Shown: in pieces, positions 1 to 7,921 of the stretch
Layout: each line of letters starts with the position of its first letter
How positions within the stretch are numbered: the stretch's first letter is position 1
Source: Acidimicrobiales bacterium
GTDB taxonomy: Bacteria; Actinomycetota; Acidimicrobiia; Acidimicrobiales; Iamiaceae
NCBI GenBank assembly: GCA_025463365.1
Contig: JAOBWM010000017.1
Span: forward strand, 1 to 45,928
Length of the DNA stretch: 45,928 nt
Reading direction: 5' to 3'
Notes under the pieces: model-generated
What the model saw: the letters and a program-made list of their open reading frames with translations, nothing else
Told to the model about the DNA's origin: nothing
Databases searched by the model: none
Translations under genes and position numbers: made by a program

Positions 1-624
1 GTCGGACGTCATCTCCCGGATCATCTCCAGCACGGCGTGGCTCGACTCGGGATCGAGGCCCGAGGTGGGCTCGTCGAACAGCAGCAGGTCGGGCTCGTGG
101 AGGATCGAGCGGGCCAGCGCCAGGCGGGTCTTCATGCCGGTCGAGTACCCGCCCACCCGGTGGCCGAGGGCGTGCTCGATGCCGAACCGGGCCGCCGCCT
201 CGCGGATCCGGCCGTCGATGCCGTCGCCTCGGCCGAGGCCGTAGAGCTCGGCGGCGTAGGCGAGGTTGGCGTGCCCGTCGAGGCTGTCGTAGAGGGCAGG
301 CTTGGCCGACACCACGCCGCAGCGGCTCCGCACGGCCTCGCCGTGGACCGATGGGTCGAGACCGAAGGTGCGGACCTGGCCGGCGTGGGGGTCGAGCGCG
401 CCGGTGATCATGCGGATGGCGGTCGTCTTGCCGGCGCCGTTGGGGCCGAGCAGCACGGTGATGCGGTTGGCCGGCACCACCAGGTCCAAGCCGGCGAGGG
501 CATCGACATCGCCGAAGCGGCGGCCCACGCCCGAGAGGTGCACGACCGGTGGGGCGGCGTCGGCGGGCGTCGCGGTCGCGGCATGGGGTGCGGGCGCCGA
601 GCGCAGGGGATCGGTGGTGGTCAT
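1..624 (-). CDS. ABC transporter ATP-binding protein (3' end cut off)
   Basis: ATPase subunit of an ABC transporter, probably of the two-gene ABC-2 type used for export or antibiotic/lipid transport. The visible part is 208 residues, from ATG at 622-624 to the window edge, so the C-terminus is missing. Seen in order: a Pro/Ala-rich N-terminal extension (1-26), Walker A GPNGAGKT (60-67), signature YSTGM (160-164), Walker B LLLFDEP (180-186) and D-loop SGLD. The Q-loop glutamine seems to be replaced: the segment GVVSAKPALYDSL (103-115) has Ala where relatives usually have Gln. The gene is divergent from ruvC, with about 115 bp between the start codons. The permease partner would lie beyond position 1. 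Family is certain; the substrate cannot be told. Confidence 0.93.
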   Translation of the reverse strand, partial: MTTTDPLRSAPAPHAATATPADAAPPVVHLSGVGRRFGDVDALAGLDLVVPANRITVLLGPNGAGKTTAIRMITGALDPHAGQVRTFGLDPSVHGEAVRSRCGVVSAKPALYDSLDGHANLAYAAELYGLGRGDGIDGRIREAAARFGIEHALGHRVGGYSTGMKTRLALARSILHEPDLLLFDEPTSGLDPESSHAVLEMIREMTSD

Positions 625-726
625 CCCGGGTCAATCGGCCCAGCTGGCGCGATCTTGATGGTGTGCCGGTCACGAGGTCGCGAACCGCTCGACGGGCGGG
701 TCCGCGTGGGCCTGGGCCCCTCCGAC

Positions 727-732
727 TACGGT
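727..732 (+). promoter_or_regulatory. Putative -10 element, leaderless ruvC transcript
   Basis: TACGGT lies 7 nt before the ruvC GTG. It matches the TANNNT pattern repeated before other genes here. No convincing -35 is visible. The spacing would put the start of transcription at or next to the start codon. Confidence 0.5.
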
Positions 733-739
733 CGTACAG

Positions 740-1246
740 GTGTTCGTGTTGGGGATCGATCCCGGGTTGTCCCGCTGCGGCTACGGCGCCGTCCGCGCTA
801 CGGCGCGCGGCCCGCGTGCCGAGGCGGTGGGGGTGATCCGCACCGCGCCGGCTGACCCGTTGCCCGAGCGGTTGGCCGAGCTGCAGCTCGAGCTGCGAGC
901 CCTGCTCACCGAGCTGCGGCCCGACGTCGTGGCCGTGGAGCGGATCTTCTTCCAGAACAACGTGCGCACGGCGATGTCGGTCGGCCAGGCCAGCGGCTTG
1001 GCCATGGCCGAGGCGATCGCCCTCGGGTGCGAGGTCGTGCAGTACTCCCCGAACGAGGTCAAGCTCGCGGTGACCGGCGACGGCGCCGCCGACAAGGTGC
1101 AGGTGCAGACGATGGTCCAACGACTCCTGGGGCTGGCCGCCCCGCCCAAGCCCGCCGATGCCGCCGACGCCGCGGCCCTGGCCCTGTGCCACCTGGCCCA
1201 TGCGCCGGTGCGGGCCCGCATCGCCGCCGCCGGAGGTGTCCGGTGA
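740..1246 (+). CDS. ruvC: Holliday junction endodeoxyribonuclease RuvC
   Basis: Resolvase that cuts Holliday junctions with symmetric nicks, working with the RuvAB branch-migration motor in recombinational repair. The 168-residue protein has normal length. The RNase H-like acidic catalytic set is in place: D7 in GIDPG, E67 in AVERIF, and D140 and D143 in PADAADAA. The GTG start at 740 gives the expected short N-terminus (MFVLGIDPG). The stop overlaps the ruvA GTG by four bases, so the two are translationally coupled and ruvA-ruvB follow directly. No Shine-Dalgarno precedes the start; a TANNNT hexamer 7 nt upstream fits a leaderless message. Confidence 0.97.
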   Translation: MFVLGIDPGLSRCGYGAVRATARGPRAEAVGVIRTAPADPLPERLAELQLELRALLTELRPDVVAVERIFFQNNVRTAMSVGQASGLAMAEAIALGCEVVQYSPNEVKLAVTGDGAADKVQVQTMVQRLLGLAAPPKPADAADAAALALCHLAHAPVRARIAAAGGVR

Positions 1247-1860
1247 TCGGGTCGCTGCGGGGCACCTTGCTCGACCGGTCGCTGACGGGCGAGATCCTCG
1301 TCGAGGTCGCCGGCGTGGGCTATCGGGTCCAGGCCGGGCCGGCCACCGCGGCGCGCCTGGGTGACATGGGCGCCGAGGTCTTCGCCTGGATCCACCACCA
1401 CGTCCGAGAAGATGCGGACACGCTCTACGGCTTCGCCTCCAAGGGCGAGCGGGACGCGTTCGAGGCGCTCCTCGGGGCCCACGGCGTCGGGCCGGCCCTT
1501 GCCCTGGCCATCTTGTCGGTCCATCCTCCGGTCAACCTGGCCCGGGTCCTCGCCGACGACGACGTCGCTGCGCTGTGCCTGGTGCCGGGCGTCGGCAAGA
1601 AGACCGCCGCCCGCCTCCTGATCGAGCTCAAGGCCCGGCTCGATGTGCCCTTCGGCGACGACCTACCCGCCGGCCTGGCCGGCGATGGTTCGGGCCTCGG
1701 CTCGGGCGCGCCGCCCTCGGCCCGCGCCGACGTGCGCGACGCCCTCGCCAACCTCGGCTACGGCCCCGAGGAGATCGCCGATGCCACCCGCGAGCTGCCC
1801 GACGACGACGCCGGCTCCCTCCTGAAGACCGCGCTGCAGCGCCTGGCTGCCTCCCGCTGA
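1243..1860 (+). CDS. ruvA: Holliday junction branch-migration protein RuvA
   Basis: RuvA binds four-way junctions as a tetramer and loads the RuvB motor. The 205-residue product starts at GTG 1243, overlapping the ruvC stop (GTGA). The N-terminal OB-fold ([10 protein letters not shown]) is followed by two helix-hairpin-helix motifs, [12 protein letters not shown] and [14 protein letters not shown], which bind the DNA backbone. After a Gly/Ala-rich linker of about 30 residues comes the C-terminal RuvB-binding domain ([15 protein letters not shown]). Length and domain order are ordinary. The next gene starts 3 bp after the stop. Confidence 0.97.
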   Translation: MIGSLRGTLLDRSLTGEILVEVAGVGYRVQAGPATAARLGDMGAEVFAWIHHHVREDADTLYGFASKGERDAFEALLGAHGVGPALALAILSVHPPVNLARVLADDDVAALCLVPGVGKKTAARLLIELKARLDVPFGDDLPAGLAGDGSGLGSGAPPSARADVRDALANLGYGPEEIADATRELPDDDAGSLLKTALQRLAASR

Positions 1861-1862
1861 TC

Positions 1863-2903
1863 GTGCGCGACGAACTGCTCACCCCCGAACCGATCGAGCC
1901 GGCCGAGCTGTCCGACGAGGTCAGCCTGCGGCCCAAGTCGTTGGCCGACTTCGTGGGCCAGGCCGAGCTCAAGGAGCACCTGTCGATCATCCTCGAGGCG
2001 GCGCGGCGCCGGGGTCAGGCCTCCGACCACCTCTTGTTCGCCGGTCCGCCCGGCCTCGGCAAGACCACCCTGGCCGGCATCGTCGCCACCGAGATGGACG
2101 CGACCCTCCACGTCACGTCGGGTCCGGCGCTGGAGCGCGGCGGGGACCTGGCGGCGATCCTGTCGCAGCTCGCCGAGGGCGACGTCTTGTTCATCGACGA
2201 GATCCACCGGCTGTCGCGTGCGGTCGAAGAGGTGCTGTACCCGGCCATCGAGGACTTCCAGCTCGACATCGTGCTGGGCAAGGGTCCGGCCGCACGGTCC
2301 ATCCGCATGGACGTCCCCCGGTTCACCCTCGTCGGGGCCACCACGCGTACCGGGCTGATCACCGGCCCGCTCCGGGATCGTTTCGGGCTCGTCGCCCGGC
2401 TCGACTACTACGACCCGGCCGACCTCGAGTCCATCGTGGTGCGGGCCGCCGGGATCCTCGACGTCCGTGCCGACGAGCGGGGGGCCGCGGAGATCGCCCG
2501 CCGCGCCCGTGGCACCCCCCGCATCGCCAACCGGTTGCTGCGGCGGGTGCGGGACTTCGCTGAGGTCCGCGGCAACGGCCTGGTCGACGAGGCCATGGCC
2601 CACGAAGGGCTGCGGGTCTTCGGCGTCGATCACCTGGGCCTCGACAAGGTCGACCGCGCCTTGCTCAGCGCGCTGTGCCGTCGGTTCGGTGGCGGCCCCG
2701 TCGGCCTGTCGACGCTCGCCATCAGCATCTCCGAGCCCACCGAGACCGTGGAGGACGTGTACGAACCGTTCCTGATCCGCGAGGGCCTCCTGATGCGCAC
2801 GCCGCGGGGCCGAGTCGCCACCGCGGCCGCGTGGCAGCACCTCGGGCTCGCCGTCCCGCCGGTCGGCGGCGACGAAGCCCCACCGCCGGGCCTCTTCGGC
2901 TGA
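1863..2903 (+). CDS. ruvB: Holliday junction ATP-dependent DNA helicase RuvB
   Basis: AAA+ motor that drives branch migration of Holliday junctions with RuvA. The 346-residue protein shows Walker A GPPGLGKT (61-68), Walker B FIDEIHRL, sensor GATTRTG, arginine finger region LRDRFG and a C-terminal winged helix. The start is GTG 1863, just after the ruvA stop, giving [10 protein letters not shown]; an upstream in-frame extension would run through ruvA and is not credible. It is the last gene of the ruvCAB group. The next gene begins 26 bp later with its own promoter-like hexamer. Confidence 0.97.
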   Translation: MRDELLTPEPIEPAELSDEVSLRPKSLADFVGQAELKEHLSIILEAARRRGQASDHLLFAGPPGLGKTTLAGIVATEMDATLHVTSGPALERGGDLAAILSQLAEGDVLFIDEIHRLSRAVEEVLYPAIEDFQLDIVLGKGPAARSIRMDVPRFTLVGATTRTGLITGPLRDRFGLVARLDYYDPADLESIVVRAAGILDVRADERGAAEIARRARGTPRIANRLLRRVRDFAEVRGNGLVDEAMAHEGLRVFGVDHLGLDKVDRALLSALCRRFGGGPVGLSTLAISISEPTETVEDVYEPFLIREGLLMRTPRGRVATAAAWQHLGLAVPPVGGDEAPPPGLFG

Positions 2904-2917
2904 TGGTGGGGGGCCGG

Positions 2918-2923
2918 TAGCGT
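2918..2923 (+). promoter_or_regulatory. Putative -10 element, leaderless YbdK-like gene
   Basis: TAGCGT lies 6 nt before the GTG at 2930 in the 26-bp gap after ruvB. It fits the TANNNT-to-start spacing seen at seven other genes here and suggests that a new transcript begins at this gene. Confidence 0.45.
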
Positions 2924-2929
2924 TCGGCC

Positions 2930-4069
2930 GTGCACATCGACTTCAACCCGTCGGCGGGGCCCAGCCTCGGCGTCGAGATGGAGCTGGAGCTGGTCGATGT
3001 GCGGACCGGCGAGCTGGCCTCGGCCGCGTCGGAGATCCTGGCCGAGCTCGGGTCGGGCCATCCCGGCGGCGAGCACCCGAAGGCAAAGCACGAGCTGTTC
3101 GAGTGCTGCATCGAGATCATCACCGGGATCTGCGGGACGGTCGCCGAAGCCCGAGCCGATCTGGCCGGCACCCTGGCCGAGGTGCGCGAAGCCGCCGCCT
3201 CGCGGGGCCTGACCGTGATCTGCTCAGGGTCGCACCCCACGTCCTCGTGGGTCGACCAGGTCGTCAGCCCCAACGAGCGCTACGGCCGGCTGGTCCACGA
3301 GATGCAGTGGATGGCACGCCGGCTGCAGATCTTCGGGGTCCACGTGCACGTCGGGATCCGGTCACCCGAGAAGGCCGTGTCGATCGCCAACGCGCTCGCC
3401 GCCTACATCCCGCACTTCTTGGCCTTGTCCGCTTCGAGCCCGTACTGGGAGGGGCGCGACACCGGGTTGGCCTCGTGCCGCTCGAAGGTGTTCGAGGGGT
3501 TGCCCACCGCCGGGCTCCCCGCGCCGATCGAGAACTGGGCCGACTTCGAGATGTACATGGGCACGCTGGTGTCGGCCGAAGCCATCTCGACGGTCCGCGA
3601 GGTGTGGTGGGACATCCGACCCCACCCCGACTTCGGCACGGTGGAGCTGCGCATGTGCGACGGGATCCCGACCCTCGCCGAGGTCGCCGCGGTGGCGGCG
3701 CTCGCCCAGAGCCTCGTGGCCCACCTCGACCAGCTCGACGACGAAGGCCATGCCCCCGCGCGCCAGCGTGACTGGATCCTGCGCGAGAACAAGTGGCGCG
3801 CCGGTCGCCACGGCACCGATGCCGGGCTGATCGTCGACGACCAGGGCACCGTGCGCGCCGCGGTCGACGAGATCGCCGACCTGGTCGCCATGCTCGAGCC
3901 CAAGGCCAAGGAGCTCGGGTGCGCGGCCGAGCTGGCGTCGGTGGGCGCCATCCTCGAATCGGGGCCGAGCTACCAGCGCCAGCGCGCCGCCTCCGACGGG
4001 GGTCGCAACCTCTGGGCCGTGGTCGACCTGCTGGCACGCGAGCTAACGAGCGATCGGCCCGGCGGATGA
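2930..4069 (+). CDS. YbdK-type carboxylate-amine ligase (GCS2 family)
   Basis: ATP-dependent carboxylate-amine ligase of the glutamate-cysteine ligase type 2 (YbdK) family. Members couple the gamma-carboxylate of glutamate to an amine, but the true substrate of most is unknown. The 379-residue length fits the family. Visible motifs are GVEMELELVD (14-23), which holds the metal/ATP-binding glutamates, and FGVHVHVGI (around 135-143). The GTG start at 2930 gives MHIDFNPSAGPSLGVEME, right for the family. Its stop overlaps the ATG of an M20 amidohydrolase (ATGA), so a ligase and a hydrolase acting on amide-type substrates are made together. A role in gamma-glutamyl compounds is only inference. Confidence 0.88.
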   Translation: MHIDFNPSAGPSLGVEMELELVDVRTGELASAASEILAELGSGHPGGEHPKAKHELFECCIEIITGICGTVAEARADLAGTLAEVREAAASRGLTVICSGSHPTSSWVDQVVSPNERYGRLVHEMQWMARRLQIFGVHVHVGIRSPEKAVSIANALAAYIPHFLALSASSPYWEGRDTGLASCRSKVFEGLPTAGLPAPIENWADFEMYMGTLVSAEAISTVREVWWDIRPHPDFGTVELRMCDGIPTLAEVAAVAALAQSLVAHLDQLDDEGHAPARQRDWILRENKWRAGRHGTDAGLIVDDQGTVRAAVDEIADLVAMLEPKAKELGCAAELASVGAILESGPSYQRQRAASDGGRNLWAVVDLLARELTSDRPGG

Positions 4070-5274
4070 CGGGCACCGGGCCGGACACCCACGAGCTCGC
4101 CGGGATCGTGCTCGCCTTGGAGCCGGAGCTCGTGGCGCTGCGCCGCGACCTGCACGCCCATCCGGAGCCGTCGTGGCAGGAGTTCCGCACGACGGAGGTG
4201 ATCCGGGCCCGGTTGGCGGCGGCCGGCCTCAGTCCGGAGGTCGCCAAGATCGGCACGGGCGTCATGTGCGACGTCGGCACCGGCGGGCCGATGGTGGCCA
4301 TCCGCGCGGACATCGACGCGCTGCGCCTCACCGACACCAAGGACGCGCCCTACCGCTCCACCGTCGAGGGGGTCTGCCATGCGTGCGGCCACGACCTCCA
4401 TGCCGCGGCCACGCTCGGGGCCGGGCTGGCCCTCGCCCAGGTGCTCGCCGCCCACGACGGCGCGGGCCGGGTCCGCCTCATCTTCCAGCCGGCCGAGGAG
4501 GCCATCCCGAGCGGTGCGTCGGCGTTGGTGGCCGAGGGCGTCATGGACGGCGTCGATGCGGCCTTCTCGTTGCACGTGGACCCGTCGCACCCGGTCGGCA
4601 CGGTGGCGGTGAGCGCCGGGCCGATCACGTCCACCGCCGACCAGTTGGAGATCCGGCTCAAGGGGCCCGGCGGCCACACCGGCCGGCCGCACCAGACCGC
4701 GGACCTGGCCCACATCGCCGGCCGCATCGTCGTCGACCTCCCGGCTGCTCTCAGCCGGCTGACCGATCCGCGCGACGGCGTGAACCTCACGTTCGGATCG
4801 ATCCAGGTCGGCGACGCCGCGAACGTGGTGGCCACCGACGCACGGCTGCTCGCTTCCTTGCGGACCACGGGTCGCGGCGCGTGGGACCTCGCCCCGGGCC
4901 TGTTGCGCCGGGTCCTGGCGGGCATCGTCGAACCGCTCGGCGCCACGTGGGAGCTCGACCACAACCGGGGTGCCCCGCCCATCGTCAACGACCCGTGGGC
5001 CGTGTCGGTGATCGAGCGGGTCGCCGGCCACGTCCTCGGTCCCGACCGCGTCGGCCCGACGGTCCAGAGCGGCGGAGGCGAGGACTTCTCCTGGTACGGC
5101 GAGCACGCGCCGGTCGGGTACCTCCGCCTCGGCGTGGCGACCCCGGGGGCGCCGCTCGTCGACATCCACGCCGGCAGCTTCGACCTCGACGAGCGGGCCA
5201 TCGCCCTCGGCGCCCGTGTCCTCGCCGGCACCGCCCTCGAGGCGCTCGCCGACCTCCGCGCCCGCATCGCCTGA
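4066..5274 (+). CDS. M20-family amidohydrolase (metal-dependent)
   Basis: Cytoplasmic M20D-type hydrolase that cleaves N-acyl or amide bonds, as in N-acyl-amino-acid or hippurate hydrolases. It has 402 residues, starting at ATG 4066, which overlaps the preceding stop. Metal ligands are seen in HACGHD (105-110) and in FQPAEEA with adjacent glutamates at 144-145. A GGEDFSWY motif lies near 336-343. The dimerisation (lid) domain lies between, near KGPGGHTGRPH. The exact substrate cannot be told. Coupling to the YbdK-like ligase suggests related chemistry. queA follows 14 bp downstream. Confidence 0.9.
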   Translation: MTGTGPDTHELAGIVLALEPELVALRRDLHAHPEPSWQEFRTTEVIRARLAAAGLSPEVAKIGTGVMCDVGTGGPMVAIRADIDALRLTDTKDAPYRSTVEGVCHACGHDLHAAATLGAGLALAQVLAAHDGAGRVRLIFQPAEEAIPSGASALVAEGVMDGVDAAFSLHVDPSHPVGTVAVSAGPITSTADQLEIRLKGPGGHTGRPHQTADLAHIAGRIVVDLPAALSRLTDPRDGVNLTFGSIQVGDAANVVATDARLLASLRTTGRGAWDLAPGLLRRVLAGIVEPLGATWELDHNRGAPPIVNDPWAVSVIERVAGHVLGPDRVGPTVQSGGGEDFSWYGEHAPVGYLRLGVATPGAPLVDIHAGSFDLDERAIALGARVLAGTALEALADLRARIA

Positions 5275-5288
5275 CCCCGTTCGCGCCG

Positions 5289-6347
5289 ATGGATGCCGCC
5301 GACCTGGACTACGAGCTGCCGGCCGACGCGATCGCGCAGGTGCCGGCCGAACCGCGGGACTCAGCGCGACTGCTCGTCGACCGCGGCCCGGAGCGGAGTG
5401 CCGAGCACCGGACGGTGGCCGACCTGGCTGATCTGCTCGGCGCGGGCGACCTTCTCGTGGTCAACGACACCCGCGTCATCCCGGCCCGGCTGCACCTGCA
5501 CAAGCCGACGGGCGGAGCGGTCGAGGTCCTCCTGCTCGAGCGGCGGCCCGAGGGGCATTGGGAGGCGTTGGTGAAGCCGTCGCGCCGCGTTCCGCCGGGG
5601 ACCGTGCTGACGGTGGCGGGGCGGGCGGACGACATCTCGGTCGAGGTCGGCGAGGTGCTCGGCGACGACGGACGCCGGCGCGTCGTGGTCCATGGCGGGA
5701 CCGGAGACGACCTCACCGTGCTGGCTGCCGTAGGGGAGGTGCCGCTGCCGCCGTACATCCACGAACCGCTGGCCGACGCCGAGCGGTACCAGACCGTCTA
5801 CGCGCGCCATCCCGGTTCGGTGGCCGCGCCGACCGCCGGATTGCACCTCACCGACGCCGTCCTCGATCGGTGCCGCGGCAGGGGCATCGCGATCGAGCGG
5901 GTCGAGCTGGTCGTCGGGCTCGGGACCTTCCGCCCGATCGCCGTCGAGCGGGTCGAGGACCACCCGATGCACGCCGAGCGCTACCGGATCCCCGCCGAGA
6001 CGGCCGCCGCCATCGCCGCCCAGCAGGCGCGCGGCGGCCGCGTCGTCGCGGTCGGCACGACGGTCGTGCGGGCCCTCGAGTCGTGGGCCGCCACCGGGGA
6101 GACCGAGGCAGCCACGAGCCTCTTCATCCACGGCGCCTATCCGTTCGCCGTCGTCGACCGGCTCCTCACCAACTTCCACGTGCCGCGGTCGTCCTTGCTG
6201 GCACTGGTGGAGGCCTTCGTCGGCAGCCGGTGGCGGGACCTCTACGCCGAGGCGCTGGGCGAGGGGTACCGCTTCTTGTCCTTCGGCGATGCCATGCTGC
6301 TCGACCGCCACCAGCGCAGCCACGACCCGATCGGAGGTGCCGCATGA
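5289..6347 (+). CDS. queA: tRNA preQ1(34) S-adenosylmethionine ribosyltransferase-isomerase QueA
   Basis: Transfers and isomerises the ribosyl moiety of S-adenosylmethionine onto preQ1 in tRNA to give epoxyqueuosine, the penultimate step of queuosine synthesis. The 352-residue protein starts at ATG 5289 (MDAADLDYELPADAIAQVPA), matching the family N-terminus. Family motifs include LLVVNDTRVIPARL, YARHPGSVAAPTAGLH, VGLGTFRPI and LLTNFHVPRSSLL. It overlaps tgt by four bases (ATGA), pairing the two tRNA-modifying steps. No preQ1 synthesis genes (queC, queD, queE) are visible here, so precursor supply must be encoded elsewhere. Confidence 0.96.
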   Translation: MDAADLDYELPADAIAQVPAEPRDSARLLVDRGPERSAEHRTVADLADLLGAGDLLVVNDTRVIPARLHLHKPTGGAVEVLLLERRPEGHWEALVKPSRRVPPGTVLTVAGRADDISVEVGEVLGDDGRRRVVVHGGTGDDLTVLAAVGEVPLPPYIHEPLADAERYQTVYARHPGSVAAPTAGLHLTDAVLDRCRGRGIAIERVELVVGLGTFRPIAVERVEDHPMHAERYRIPAETAAAIAAQQARGGRVVAVGTTVVRALESWAATGETEAATSLFIHGAYPFAVVDRLLTNFHVPRSSLLALVEAFVGSRWRDLYAEALGEGYRFLSFGDAMLLDRHQRSHDPIGGAA

Positions 6348-7465
6348 AGCTGAAGATCGCCGTCCACGCCACCGACGGCTCGGCGCGCCGGGGCACGGTG
6401 ACCACGTCGAGGGGCACGCTCCCGACGCCGCTGTTCATGCCCGTCGGCACCAAGGGGGCGGTGAAGCACCTCGACTCGTCGGACCTCGAGGCGCTCGACA
6501 TCCCGCTGATCCTCGGCAACACCTACCACCTCATGTTGAAGCCGGGTGCCGAGACCATCGCCGCGCTCGGCGGCCTCCACGGCTTCATGGACTGGAACGG
6601 GCACGTGCTGACCGACTCGGGCGGGTTCCAGATCTTCTCGCTCGAACCCAAGGTCACCGACGAGGGCGCCACCTTCCGGTCCACCTACGACGGATCGACG
6701 CACCACCTCTCGCCAGAGGGTGCGGTCGCCGTCCAGGAGCAGTTCGGCGCCGACATCCAGATGGTCCTCGACGTGTGCCCGCCGCTGCCGTCGGCGGATC
6801 ACGTCGTCCGGGCCGCGGTGGACCGTACGAGCGCCTGGGCGGGCCGGGCTCGCGCCGCGTTCCTCGCCGGCACGGCCCAGCGTCTCGACCGGGGACTCGA
6901 CCAGGCCCAGTTCGGCATCGTCCAGGGCGGCATCGACCTCGGCATGCGGGCCGAGAGCGCCCGACGCACCGTCGACCTCGACTTCGACGGCTATGCGATC
7001 GGCGGGCTGTCGGTGGGCGAGACGAGGGAGCAGATGCTCCCGGCACTGGCCGCCGCCCTCGAGCACCTGCCCGCCGACCAGCCGCGCTACCTCATGGGCG
7101 TCGGCGATCCGGCCAGCATCGTGGAGGCGGTGGGCCTCGGCGTCGACCTGTTCGACTGCGTGCTGCCGAGCCGCCACGCCCGCCACGGCACCGTGCTCAC
7201 CAGTGCCGGTCGCCTGTCGATCAAGAACAAGGCCTACGAGCGCGACGACGGGCCCTTGGACGCCTCGTGCACCTGCCCGGTGTGCGCCCGGTGGTCCCGG
7301 GCCTACCTGCGCCACCTGCGGCGACTCGACGAGCCAACCGGCGCGCGCCTCCTCACGATCCACAACGTGGTCTGGCTGTCGAACCTGGTGGTCGGCCTGC
7401 GGGCCGCCATCACCGAGGGACGCTTCGATCAGGCCCGGCGCGAGGTGCTGGAGGTGTGGGCTTGA
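6344..7465 (+). CDS. tgt: tRNA-guanine(34) transglycosylase
   Basis: Exchanges guanine at the wobble position of GUN-anticodon tRNAs for preQ1, the step before QueA. The product has 373 residues, starting at ATG 6344, four-base-overlapped with queA. Catalytic D91 lies in LTDSGGFQ and the nucleophile region is DLFDCVLPSR. The structural zinc site is complete: C309, C311 and C314 (CTCPVC) and H340 (TIHN), with the family's spacing. It ends an apparent YbdK-M20-queA-tgt run. The 81-bp gap after it holds a small CCGGG/CCCGG hairpin and the yajC promoter. Confidence 0.97.
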   Translation: MKLKIAVHATDGSARRGTVTTSRGTLPTPLFMPVGTKGAVKHLDSSDLEALDIPLILGNTYHLMLKPGAETIAALGGLHGFMDWNGHVLTDSGGFQIFSLEPKVTDEGATFRSTYDGSTHHLSPEGAVAVQEQFGADIQMVLDVCPPLPSADHVVRAAVDRTSAWAGRARAAFLAGTAQRLDRGLDQAQFGIVQGGIDLGMRAESARRTVDLDFDGYAIGGLSVGETREQMLPALAAALEHLPADQPRYLMGVGDPASIVEAVGLGVDLFDCVLPSRHARHGTVLTSAGRLSIKNKAYERDDGPLDASCTCPVCARWSRAYLRHLRRLDEPTGARLLTIHNVVWLSNLVVGLRAAITEGRFDQARREVLEVWA

Positions 7466-7504
7466 ACCGGGCGACCCGGCTCCGGACCGGCGGGGGTGGC
7501 GCAC

Positions 7505-7510
7505 TAGGGT
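7505..7510 (+). promoter_or_regulatory. Putative -10 element of the yajC-secD-secF-apt operon
   Basis: TAGGGT in the tgt-yajC gap. Unlike the leaderless cases it sits 36 nt before the GTG at 7547, giving a predicted leader of about 30 nt without a strong Shine-Dalgarno. Confidence 0.4.
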
Positions 7511-7546
7511 TCCCCAGGCTTTTTCCCATGGCTGAGAGCGTCCCGC

Positions 7547-7921
7547 GTGCAATACCTGATCTTCGTCTTCCTCATCCCGGCCTTCTGGCTGATGCTCGTC
7601 CGGCCGCAGCAACGGCAGCGCCGGACGCACCAGGCCGTGGTCGCATCGTTGGCCGTCGGCCAGCGCGTGATGACGGTGGGTGGGCTGATCGGCACCCTCA
7701 CCCGGGTGGATGCCGAGACGGTGGCGCTCGACGTGGGCGACGGGACCGAGCTGACGTTCGCCCGGAGCTTCATCCGGCAGCAGATCGACGACGAGGCGGA
7801 GGCGGGCGCATCGCATGCGACCGGCCATGACGTGGAGGAACACGTGGAACTGACCGAACGCACCGACGACCGGCCCGACGGGCTCGACGGGACCGACGGC
7901 CACGCCGAAGGTGCAGCATGA
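7547..7921 (+). CDS. yajC: Preprotein translocase accessory subunit YajC
   Basis: Small single-pass inner-membrane protein that joins SecD and SecF in the accessory complex of the Sec translocon. The 124-residue product has one N-terminal membrane segment (about 2-20, YLIFVFLIPAFWLMLV), then the family motif RPQQRQRR and a small SH3-like fold with VGQRVMTVGGLIGT. The last 40 residues are an acidic, Asp/Glu-rich tail beyond the core domain. The start is GTG 7547; an ATG at 7528 is out of frame. The stop overlaps the secD ATG by four bases. Confidence 0.93.
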   Translation: MQYLIFVFLIPAFWLMLVRPQQRQRRTHQAVVASLAVGQRVMTVGGLIGTLTRVDAETVALDVGDGTELTFARSFIRQQIDDEAEAGASHATGHDVEEHVELTERTDDRPDGLDGTDGHAEGAA

